Assembly: GCA_025999255.1 (NCBI GenBank)
Contig: BNXB01000019.1
Location: 1 to 22,619, forward strand
DNA length: 22,619 bases
Direction: 5' to 3'
Source of the DNA: Bacteroidia bacterium
GTDB lineage: Bacteria > Bacteroidota > Bacteroidia > Bacteroidales > Azobacteroidaceae
Under the pieces are notes generated by a model. It ran no database searches. It was not told where the DNA came from and saw only the letters and a list, made by a program, of their open reading frames with translations. The position numbers and the translations under genes were made by a program. Shown piece by piece: positions 15,878-22,619 of this stretch (its first letter is position 1; every line of letters starts with the position of its first letter).

Positions 15878-15981
15878 AGTAATTATCTCCTATTCTTTTA
15901 CTCTCAAATAAACCGTTCAACTCTTGATATTTTGACTCAAAAACCACCCGGAAGTTTAATTTCCAAGCGTCTTTACATATA

Positions 15982-16012
15982 CAAAAATACAAAAAAAAGC
16001 AAAGGTTGCAAA
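15982..16012 (-). promoter_or_regulatory. Promoter of the low-complexity protein/FadL-like operon
   Basis: On the minus strand TTTG (16012-16009), 19 bases, TATTTTTG (15989-15982). Full consensus, with a leader of about 98 bases before the ATG at 15877. Confidence 0.7.
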
Positions 16013-16041
16013 TAAGTGAGTGTTCTTTTAACTTATTTTCT

Positions 16042-16049
16042 TATTTTTG
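16042..16049 (+). promoter_or_regulatory. -7 box of the porin-glycosyltransferase operon
   Basis: TATTTTTG matches TAnnTTTG, 30 bases before the porin ATG. There is no good TTTG at -33. Confidence 0.45.
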
Positions 16050-16079
16050 CGGCTTAATTAGATTTAAATAACTTATAAT

Positions 16080-17123
16080 ATGCGAAATTTTTTCCTGTGT
16101 ATTCTTCTGTTTTCACTCGTACAATTATCATTCGCACAGCCGTCTGAAAGTACGGAAGGAGATAAAAACACTCTTTCCAAAATCAAATCGGCTTTTAATT
16201 ACAGCGATGTTTTCAAACTATCGGGTTACGGGCAGGCTCTCTATCAATTATCAGATAATACGGAAATAAACAATCTGATGAAAGTCAACCGGATTATTTT
16301 GTTTGCCACAGGGAACATAAACCCCGAATTAAGTTACATGATTATGTATGATTTTGGACCCAAAGCGGGATTACATGAATATTACGGGGAATATACCCCT
16401 TTAACGGCCCTCAGTATCCGTTTCGGACAATATAAAGTCCCGTTTACCCTCGAAAATCCGATGTCTCCGACCCGATGGGAAGGAATTTACGGTTCTCTTT
16501 CGGTAAATGCCCTCGCAGGAATATCCACGGATGTCATTGGAGCTAAAGCCGGCCGGGACATGGGTTTACAACTCTCCGGGAAATTATTGCAACAAAAAGA
16601 TTTTTACCTGATTGAATATGCTGCGGGGTTATTTAACGGGACAGGCTTTAATACCCCGGAAAACAACAATCATAAAGACTTTGCCGGGACATTAATCTAT
16701 CAACCGGTCAAAGGATTAAAACTGGCAGGAACAGTCTATTCCGGAAAAGCTCCTTATATTACGGATGGAGATGACGTGATAAAAAACCATGTACGGGATC
16801 GTTGGTCTATCGGCGGAGAATTCTCCAACCCACACTGGTATGCCCGTTCGGAATACCTTCACGGAAATGACGGAGGTATTGACAAGAACGGATTTTACGC
16901 CGTGGGAATGTGGAAACCAATGCCGGAAAAACTGGAAATTTTCGGAAAATACGATTATTATGATCCCGGTAAAAATGCAACAACAGGCTCTATTTACGAA
17001 TATACAGGAGGTATTAATTATTATTTCAGTTTCTTATCCAGAATTCAGTTGAACTATATTCATACGAAAACAGATAGTGACGTCAATAATACAGTCGCCG
17101 TACAATTACAATTATTTTTCTAA
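16080..17123 (+). CDS. Porin O/P-family outer membrane protein
   Basis: Outer membrane beta-barrel channel of the phosphate-selective porin O/P type (OprO/OprP-like), 347 residues. Signal peptide about 1-19/20 (VQLSFAQ). Family-typical segments: DFGPKAGLHEYYGEYTP, RFGQYKVPFTLENPMSP (FGQYKVPF at 115-122), AGRDMGLQLSGKL, and alternating strands to the terminal Phe (VQLQLFF). Family members pass anions such as phosphate, but many Bacteroidetes homologues have unproven selectivity, so phosphate specificity is not claimed. It leads a tight + strand operon; the first glycosyltransferase starts nine bases after its stop. Confidence 0.82.
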   Translation: MRNFFLCILLFSLVQLSFAQPSESTEGDKNTLSKIKSAFNYSDVFKLSGYGQALYQLSDNTEINNLMKVNRIILFATGNINPELSYMIMYDFGPKAGLHEYYGEYTPLTALSIRFGQYKVPFTLENPMSPTRWEGIYGSLSVNALAGISTDVIGAKAGRDMGLQLSGKLLQQKDFYLIEYAAGLFNGTGFNTPENNNHKDFAGTLIYQPVKGLKLAGTVYSGKAPYITDGDDVIKNHVRDRWSIGGEFSNPHWYARSEYLHGNDGGIDKNGFYAVGMWKPMPEKLEIFGKYDYYDPGKNATTGSIYEYTGGINYYFSFLSRIQLNYIHTKTDSDVNNTVAVQLQLFF

Positions 17124-17132
17124 AAATACAGA

Positions 17133-18275
17133 ATGACAAGTACAGCAAACAAAAAAGACATCCGTATTTCCGTATCGGTAATCAATGATTTGGTTACGGA
17201 TCAACGAGTGGATAAAGTTTGCCGTTCGCTTCAGAATGCCGGCTATGAGGTATCGCTTACAGGAAGAAAATTACGAAAAAGTCCTGCAATACAAAGGGAA
17301 TATAAAACCCACCGGATGCATCTTGTCTTTAATCATTCTTTCCTCTTTTATGCCGAATTCAACATCCGGTTATTTTTCCGGTTGTTGTTCTGTAAAACGG
17401 ATATTTTTTTATCCAACGACACCGATACCCTGATTGCAAATTACTTCGCCTCAAAAATTCGCCGGAAACCATTGGTTTTTGATGCCCACGAAATGTTTCC
17501 CGAAATGCCGGAAGTGGTCGGACGAAAGTTTGTAAGACGTTTTTGGAGCGCCATCGAAAACCGGATTTTCCCCGGGTTAAAGCATTGCTATACCGTCTGC
17601 CAATCGATTGCCGACATCTATAACCAAAGATACGGAATCGACATGAAAGTAGTAAGGAATATCCCGTTTGCCGGTAATGTGTGTAAAAATCAGGAATACA
17701 ATAAAAAAGATATTTTTCCGGAATTCAACAACAGGCAAATCCTTCTTTATCAAGGGGCTGTCAATCTGGGACGTGGAATCGAATGGATCATCAATACGAT
17801 GCCGTTATTGGATAAATACATATTTTATGTTGCAGGGGATGGAGATAAAATGCAGGATATACAAGATTATGTAAAAAAAATCGAAATGTCGGACAGGGTA
17901 AAATTTCTCGGCCGCATTCCTTTTGAACAATTATCCGCTTACACTGCCTGTGCAGATATAGGTATCAGCCTGTTAGAAAATATGGGATTAAACTATTTTT
18001 ATTCACTTCCCAACCGGATTTTTGATTTTATTCGAAAAAATATTCCTATATTAGCAACCGATTTCCCCGAAATCAGGAAAATCATAGCGCATTACGGCGT
18101 GGGGGAATTGGTAGATGATTATGATCCGAACCATCTGGCTACAATAATACGGGATATAACCGCCAGGGGAAAAAATTGGGATGGTTTTGCAAAAGCAAAC
18201 GCAGAACTTACTTGGGAAAACGAAGCGAATACATTACTGAAAATTGTGGCTGACGCAGCCTTGGATAATACATGA
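17133..18275 (+). CDS. Glycosyltransferase, GT-B fold, GT4-like
   Basis: Cytoplasmic or membrane-associated glycosyltransferase, 380 residues, transferring a sugar from a nucleotide donor to a growing glycan. N-terminal acceptor domain: SVINDLVTDQRVDKVCRSL, then LSNDTDTLIANYF and FDAHEMFPEMPEVVG (117-130). C-terminal donor domain: LYQGAVNLGRGIEWI (205-219), YVAGDGDKM, VKFLGRIPFEQL and the GT4-like loop LLENMGLNYFYSLPNRIFDF (280-299) with the nucleotide-sugar-contacting Glu. There is no membrane span, but a hydrophobic stretch lies near 68-87. It overlaps the next glycosyltransferase by four bases (ATGA), implying translational coupling. Sugar and acceptor are unknown. Confidence 0.88.
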   Translation: MTSTANKKDIRISVSVINDLVTDQRVDKVCRSLQNAGYEVSLTGRKLRKSPAIQREYKTHRMHLVFNHSFLFYAEFNIRLFFRLLFCKTDIFLSNDTDTLIANYFASKIRRKPLVFDAHEMFPEMPEVVGRKFVRRFWSAIENRIFPGLKHCYTVCQSIADIYNQRYGIDMKVVRNIPFAGNVCKNQEYNKKDIFPEFNNRQILLYQGAVNLGRGIEWIINTMPLLDKYIFYVAGDGDKMQDIQDYVKKIEMSDRVKFLGRIPFEQLSAYTACADIGISLLENMGLNYFYSLPNRIFDFIRKNIPILATDFPEIRKIIAHYGVGELVDDYDPNHLATIIRDITARGKNWDGFAKANAELTWENEANTLLKIVADAALDNT

Positions 18276-19399
18276 AAAAATACCTGAATATTGTGTCTTT
18301 CAATATTCCTTTTCCGGCAAGTTATGGGGGCGTAATCGATGTTTTTTATAAGTTGAAGGCCTTGCATGAATGCGGAGTAAAGATTATTTTACATACGTTC
18401 GAATACGGACGGGCACACACCGACGAATTAGACAAATATTGTGAAGAAGTATACTACTATCAAAGAAGAACCGGGTTCAATTCCCAGATGACAAAGCTTC
18501 CTTACATTGTTAATAGCAGAAGAACAAAAAAACTCCTGGTCAATTTATTGAAGAACGACTATCCGATCCTTTTTGAAGGGTTACATACCTGCTGCTACCT
18601 GGATCATCCGAAACTCCAGGATCGGCTGAAAATGGTCAGGGCGCACAACATCGAGCACCTTTACTACAAAGGGCTTTCCCGGAATTCGGACGCATTGCTC
18701 AAAAAGCTTTATATGTTCATTGAATCCCAGCGTCTGAAAATATTTGAGAAAAAACTGAAATATGCCGACTATATTTTACCTCTATCCTCCACGGAAGCCG
18801 GATATTTCCACCATAAATACGGAGATGAAAAAACAATACTTGTTCCGCTATTCCATCCGAACGAACAGGTGGAAATAAGTAAGGAATATAAATCTTACGT
18901 ACTATACCACGGGGATTTAAGCACTGCTGAAAATATCCGTACCGCTCATTTCCTTATGGATAAAATCATCCGTAAGGACGAACGGATACCCTGGATTATA
19001 GCAGGCCTCAATCCTGACGAATCGATTTACAAAGCTGCATCTAAATATAAAAACCTGGAAATTAAGCCGAATCTGAGTAACCAGGAAATCAAAAAGTTGA
19101 TTGGAGAAGCCGCCATCAATATCTTATTTACCAACCAGACTTCGGGAGTAAAGTTGAAATTGATAAATTCTTTATATACAGGACATTACTGTCTAGCAAA
19201 CAAAAAAATGCTCGACGGATCCGGACTCGAACATTTATGTATCGCCGTTCCGGATAAACCATCAAAAATTCTGGAATCGATTAAGGAATATTTGTATAAA
19301 GATTTCCCTGAATCGGAGGTCAAAGAACGGAAACAAATTTTAAGCAAGATGTACGATAATCACAAGAATGCAAAAAAAATTATTGATTTGCTTCCGTAA
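18272..19399 (+). CDS. Glycosyltransferase, GT-B/GT4-like
   Basis: 375 residues. The N-terminus VSFNIPFPASYGGVIDVFYK is the Gly-rich acceptor-side loop typical of GT4 enzymes. RAHNIEHLYYKGL (123-135) is conserved in this branch, followed by LPLSSTEAGYF. The donor domain holds VLYHGDLSTAENI (210-222), WIIAGLNPDE and TNQTSGVKLKLINSLYTG (287-304). It starts within the stop codon of the preceding glycosyltransferase, so both probably act on the same glycan. No flippase, polymerase or sugar-nucleotide gene is nearby, so this is not a full capsule cluster. Its 3' end converges on the decayed outer membrane gene with an 18-base gap and no visible terminator. Confidence 0.85.
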   Translation: MKKYLNIVSFNIPFPASYGGVIDVFYKLKALHECGVKIILHTFEYGRAHTDELDKYCEEVYYYQRRTGFNSQMTKLPYIVNSRRTKKLLVNLLKNDYPILFEGLHTCCYLDHPKLQDRLKMVRAHNIEHLYYKGLSRNSDALLKKLYMFIESQRLKIFEKKLKYADYILPLSSTEAGYFHHKYGDEKTILVPLFHPNEQVEISKEYKSYVLYHGDLSTAENIRTAHFLMDKIIRKDERIPWIIAGLNPDESIYKAASKYKNLEIKPNLSNQEIKKLIGEAAINILFTNQTSGVKLKLINSLYTGHYCLANKKMLDGSGLEHLCIAVPDKPSKILESIKEYLYKDFPESEVKERKQILSKMYDNHKNAKKIIDLLP

Positions 19400-19417
19400 G
19401 AACATTCAGATTGAATC

Positions 19418-20310
19418 TTATCGTCCTCCTGAACTATTCTCTACAGCTTTCACATCATCATTAGAAATTGTTCGCTGAGCTTTTTTAACCGCTTGTTGTT
19501 TTAATTCGCCAAATTGATATGAAATTCTGATGCCAAAATATTGAGATTGATACCGAGAATTGGTTTCAGAATAATATTCCGGGGCAGTATTATTTTTACG
19601 ACCATATTCTTGATATTTAATAAATGGAGTATTAGCATTGACCGAAAGATTTAATTTTTTGTTTAGAAGCGATTTAGCAAAAGTTAAACTATAAAAATAA
19701 GAAGACGTGCTTTCTTATGTATCGTTTTATACCGATAAGTCACAGTCGCTGACGGAATCCATGAAAAATAATGTTTTTCAAAATCCATGTCCGCATTTTT
19801 AGGATATTCGGCTGCAATCTGTGTATCTTCCATTCTAAGCCCGACCTTAAATCCATAATCCTTATAACGAAGATTATATCCCAAATAGCTTGTAAGGATA
19901 TCATAACGATAATCAAACTTGTCGTAAAAAGATAGCTCAGGCACCCAATTATTTGTCTCCTGATTAAAAAGTTTTCTATCCGTATTACTATTGTTTAATC
20001 GTATAATATATTTCATACCTGCTTCTAAAGTATGAATCTTAGCGAATGGTGTCGTATAACCAACCTGAAAAGTATGTTCTTTATCGCCGGCGTCATTATT
20101 TAGTTTCTGCCGGTAATTGAAATAGTTTATTGCATTTTCGATTCTGGATTCAGACCAAGAATCATTAGGAGATAGGCTATACCGATAAGAAGCTGTTAAC
20201 AATTCATTTTTTTTCTTAAAAATCCGCTGATAGTCCAAACCAAAGTTAGTTGACCCTGATGTATTTTCTCCATTTGTCTTTTGGTCATAAGAGTATGCTT
20301 CTGATTTATC
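19418..20310 (-). pseudogene. Outer membrane beta-barrel protein, C-terminal part, frameshifted and truncated
   Basis: The C-terminal barrel of a large Bacteroidetes outer membrane protein (OMP_b-brl/TonB-receptor-like). The upstream piece reads GSTNFGLDYQRIFKKKNEL through HTFQVGYTTPFAKIHTLEAG and YLGYNLRYKDYGFKVGLRME to SATVTYRYK. The frame is then lost near 19714-19740. The next piece continues in another frame from 19714 (STSSYFYSLTFAKSLLNKK, NLSVNANTPF, YFGIRISYQFGELKQQ) to a stop at 19418-19420. At the other end it stops against IS66 sequence around 20295-20320, and I did not find its N-terminal plug or signal region on the far side. The joined product cannot be made. Confidence 0.8.
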
Positions 20311-20498
20311 CTTATCCGGCCGACATGCACAAAAGTTTTTACACACTCTCGGGCTTAGTCACCAACCAGATGGGTCATACTATCCCGGATGGGGATGTAT
20401 TCATTTTCATCAACCGTAGTTGCAACTGTATGAAAATATTGCATATGGAACGTGGCGGATTGGTCATATACCACCTGCGGTTAGAGTCAGGGACATTT
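20295..20498 (+). pseudogene. tnpB: IS66 tnpB remnant, fused in frame to the transposase remnant
   Basis: Codes for ADMHKSFYTLSGLV, then DGDVFIFINR and GGLVIYHLRLESGTF, the core of IS66 accessory protein TnpB. About the first eight residues seem to be lost at the junction with the outer membrane gene, and the C-terminal end is missing. After Phe at about 20498 the same frame runs straight into the middle of the transposase. Confidence 0.82.
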
Positions 20499-20504
20499 AA
20501 TATC

Positions 20505-21568
20505 CACTGTGGGAAATGGACGGAATTACCCCCTGAAATTACAGAAATACTGGAACATGAGCCGGCCCGTTTCTATGTCCGGCGTATTATCCGTCACAAG
20601 TATGTAGGGAAGGACAAGTCCATTGAAACGGAGACTCCCGTGGTAACGGCTGAATTACCGGTAATGCCCCTTTCCAAAAGCTATGCAGGTTCCAGCCTCC
20701 TTTCGGAGTTGATGGTAAACAAATACGTGAACCTCCTTCCTTTTTACCGCCAGATACAGATGTTCAAACAGTTGGGTGTTGTGATTCCTGCTTCCACACT
20801 GAACGACTGGTTCCGGGAAACGGCCGACCTGTTAAGGCCTCTTTATTACAGGCTCCGGGAAGAGGTACTTTCAACTGATTACATCCAGGTGGATGAATCG
20901 ACTATCCCGGTAGTATACGAAGAAAAGCATAAAACGGTGAAGGGATATATCTGGATGGTGCGTTCAGTGATGGAGAAAACCGTTTTCTTCCATTATGACC
21001 AGGGCTCAAGGGCACAGAAGGTGGTTGTGGGATTACTAAAAAACTATCAGGGAGCATTACAAACAGACGGCTATGAAGTCTACTCGATCTATCAAAACAA
21101 GCAAGGCGTCTTGCCCTTGCGTTGCTACCTTCGAGGCTTTCTTATCCCATCATGTGCGCTTTCGAGAAATGGATGGTAAAGGAGTATCACGAAGTACTCC
21201 CCAAAGGGAGGATCGGAAAAGCGCTCAGTTATACCTACAGAATATACCACCGTTTGGCTCGTTACCATTTAGACGGAAGATACGGCATTGATAATAAGCC
21301 GGCTGAAAATACGATTCGCCAGATAGCCCTGGGACGAAAAAACTACCTGTTCTGTGGAAATCACTCTGCCGCAGAAGATGCAACTGTGATCTACTCCCTT
21401 TTCGGATGCTGTAAGGAAGCAGATGTGAACTTCCGCCAATGGTTGGTATACGTGCTAGACAATATACACTCTTATGATAACGATTACTCGAAAGACCTGG
21501 TGAAACTATTACCCAAACAGTGGAAAACTCAATATCAAGCAAATCCAATGTATAATAAAATCCTTTGA
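20505..21568 (+). pseudogene. IS66 DDE transposase remnant (two frames)
   Basis: First part, to about 21119: LPPEITEILEHEPARFYVRR, LPFYRQIQMFKQLGVVIPAS, STDYIQVDESTIPV with the first catalytic Asp at 20892-20894, and LQTDGYEVY with the second at 21066-21068. The N-terminal leucine-zipper/HTH portion is missing. After GVLPL an internal deletion, by family length roughly 70-90 codons including the usual CWAHVRR motif, shifts the frame. Second part, about 21134-21568: LSYPIMCAFEKWMVKEYHEV, then DNKPAENTIRQIALGRKNYL with the catalytic Glu at 21305-21307, to the family C-terminus. All three DDE residues survive but not in one frame. Confidence 0.85.
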
Positions 21569-21928
21569 GAGTCTCTTATAGAGCTCTGAATGTTTTGGAG
21601 AGTAGTGGGAGAACGATAGTCTGAAAATTTATGAAACGTGGTTTGCCGGATGGTTACAATTGAATGAATATGCAAACAACTATCCAAGTGATAGTTTTTC
21701 GTTTCAACATAACCCCTGCAAATGCAATGCGAAAGCGTTAGATGCAGTTTTGACGTAACCGACAAGGTCATCCGGACATCCCAACGGCAGGAAATCCGGC
21801 AGGACGGAAAAACGGTGCTACACTCCCCGGGGGTATCAATACCGATAATTTTCAACAATCTGATAGGGCTGAATTTCAAAAAAACGTTAAATACAAGAAT
21901 TACATAATGATTTAAACTAAAAACTAAT
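21569..21928. other. Unassigned stretch with short coding-like debris
   Basis: No intact gene. On the + strand, 21606-21755 reads as 50 protein-like codons without a start (WENDSLKIYETWFAGWLQLN, then SFSFQHNPCKCNAKALDAV), directly preceded by TAG and ended by TAA. A second, frame-shifted piece at about 21784-21916 reads NGATLPGGINTDNFQQSDRA and ends YKNYIMI-stop. They may be remains of one disrupted gene or the outer part of the IS66 insertion. I recognise neither. No hairpin or IS end stands out. Confidence 0.4.
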
Positions 21929-21936
21929 TATATTTG
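21929..21936 (+). promoter_or_regulatory. -7 box of the toxin-antitoxin operon
   Basis: TATATTTG matches TAnnTTTG, 32 bases before the antitoxin ATG. Its last two bases belong to the 18-bp palindrome. No TTTG at -33. Confidence 0.6.
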
Positions 21937-21952
21937 TACATTATAATGTACA
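21935..21952 (+). promoter_or_regulatory. Perfect 18-bp palindrome, probable antitoxin operator
   Basis: TGTACATTATAATGTACA is its own reverse complement. It runs from the end of the -7 box across the predicted transcription start, as expected for autorepression by a Phd/YefM antitoxin. Phd-family operators are commonly GTAC-centred palindromes, and both arms here contain GTAC. Confidence 0.75.
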
Positions 21953-21968
21953 TAAAAAATTTCAAATT

Positions 21969-22187
21969 ATGTTAGTCATCAGTTCGGCGGAATTACGCAA
22001 CAATATGAAAAAATACCTCGATATAGCAACTACTGAAAAAGTTGTGATACAAAGAGGTCGAACAGAAACTTTTGTACTTTCAAGTCAGAATCATTTACCC
22101 GAAGATTTTGACCGAGGAATTACAAAGGACGAATTAATGGTCGGAATTCGGGCGGGAATTAAGAAAATGTACAGTAAAAATAGGTAG
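21969..22187 (+). CDS. Antitoxin, Phd/YefM family
   Basis: 72 residues. The N-terminal fold is VISSAELRNNMKKYLDIATT, followed by EKVVIQRGRTETFVLSS, the DNA-binding/dimerisation part of Phd/YefM proteins. The C-terminal third (EDFDRGITKDELMVGIRAGI) is the toxin-binding tail. It neutralises the downstream toxin and probably represses its own promoter through the 18-bp palindrome. The toxin ATG comes two bases after its stop, a usual arrangement. Confidence 0.88.
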   Translation: MLVISSAELRNNMKKYLDIATTEKVVIQRGRTETFVLSSQNHLPEDFDRGITKDELMVGIRAGIKKMYSKNR

Positions 22188-22189
22188 TA

Positions 22190-22498
22190 ATGAAAATACT
22201 TTTTTTGCCTGAGGTAATGGATTACTTCCTCGAATTAGCTGACATTTTATACGAAAAGAATTATTTTGGTTTTGAAAATTCCGCACTTGAATATGCAGAG
22301 GATTTGTTTGAGGATATTAGCGAAAATTTGCCAAACAAACATAGAAAACTTGCACCAAACTATTTTGATCGATATGGGGAAAATATGAATTATTCTGCAT
22401 TCAAAAGAAATAAAAATACATCATGGTATGTGTTTTTTAATATTTATTTTGAAAATGGGGAAACAGTTTATTTTGTTCGCTATATTAGCAATCAATAG
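22190..22498 (+). CDS. Toxin, RelE/ParE superfamily
   Basis: 102 residues, the usual size. It starts with the beta-strand MKILFLPEVMDYF, followed by two helices (ELADILYEKNYFGFENSALE, then YAEDLFEDIS). The C-terminal sheet YSAFKRNKNTSWYVFFNIY and ETVYFVRYISN has the pattern of RelE/ParE toxins, ending RYISNQ. It could be a ribosome-dependent mRNA nuclease (RelE-like) or a gyrase poison (ParE-like); this cannot be decided by eye. It appears intact and is paired with an intact antitoxin. Confidence 0.82.
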   Translation: MKILFLPEVMDYFLELADILYEKNYFGFENSALEYAEDLFEDISENLPNKHRKLAPNYFDRYGENMNYSAFKRNKNTSWYVFFNIYFENGETVYFVRYISNQ

Positions 22499-22519
22499 TT
22501 CGTTCAAAATTTATTTAAC

Positions 22520-22619
22520 CTAAGCAGCTATCGCCCCGAACGTCAATAGTTCTTGCAAATACATCTGATTTTTTCGTGAGTTAGGCGGATTACCGAACAC
22601 GCTAAAAAATCGCATCAAT
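22520..22619 (-). CDS. C-terminal fragment at window edge, unknown
   Basis: The minus strand is open from the window edge to a TAG at 22520-22522. It gives 32 codons reading RFFSVFGNPPNSRKNQMYLQ, then ELLTFGAIAA at the end. It looks coding in composition, but the start is outside and I recognise no family. It could be the tail of a gene, or part of a repeated accessory element. Confidence 0.3.
   Translation of the reverse strand, partial: LMRFFSVFGNPPNSRKNQMYLQELLTFGAIAA

Larger units (their letters stand above)
20295..21568 (+). mobile_element. Decayed IS66-family insertion sequence
   Basis: Contains parts of IS66 tnpB and of the DDE transposase, but with two internal deletions and no small tnpA. 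It abuts the broken outer membrane gene on the left. I could not identify terminal inverted repeats or an 8-bp target duplication, so the ends given are those of the coding remnants. Confidence 0.85.

Overview
The window looks like the chromosome of a Bacteroidales bacterium (phylum Bacteroidota). The evidence is the protein families (FadL/OmpP1-type protein, porin O/P family, secreted GH78 rhamnosidase, DUF4468, Bacteroidetes-type IS66). The promoters also fit the Bacteroides pattern TTTG-N19-21-TAnnTTTG, which I could find repeatedly, and there is little sign of Shine-Dalgarno sequences. I cannot name the genus.

Layout. 1-1727 (-): CPA2-type cation:proton antiporter, cut by the window edge. 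1858-3049 (+): aroE, then a NikR-like ribbon-helix-helix regulator. 3110-5086 (+): a promoter covered by a 28-bp dyad, then a TonB-dependent receptor that the regulator probably controls. 5176-5248: tRNA-Lys(CTT) with its own promoter and terminator. 5357-8101 (+): secreted alpha-L-rhamnosidase. 8179-9390 (+): exported DUF4468-flavin reductase fusion, whose terminator lies inside the convergent ROK kinase gene. 9399-11271: ROK sugar kinase (-) and nagB (+), divergent with interleaved promoters, an amino-sugar/hexose entry module. 11309-11707: remnant of an AAA/DUF4143 ATPase. 11735-12583 (-): ECF sigma factor followed by a small protein. 12786-12913: inverted heptamer repeat array. 12912-15877 (-): FadL-like outer membrane protein and, upstream of it, a secreted Trp/Tyr/Gly- then Ser/Arg-rich low-complexity protein. 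16080-19399 (+): tight operon of porin O/P protein plus two glycosyltransferases. 19418-22619: a decayed accessory zone with a frameshifted outer membrane beta-barrel gene, a twice-deleted IS66, unassigned coding debris, a Phd/RelE-type toxin-antitoxin operon with a perfect 18-bp operator, and a fragment at the edge.

The strongest candidate for something new is the regulator/receptor pair at 2648-5086. The regulator is NikR-like over its whole length and the receptor promoter carries a dyad with the same 28-bp span as the E. coli NikR operator, but three of the four nickel ligands are replaced. It may therefore sense something other than nickel, or bind metal differently. Second-tier items are the low-complexity secreted protein paired with a FadL-like protein, the exported flavin-reductase fusion, and the porin-glycosyltransferase operon. 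All function calls come from motif recognition by eye; no database search was run.
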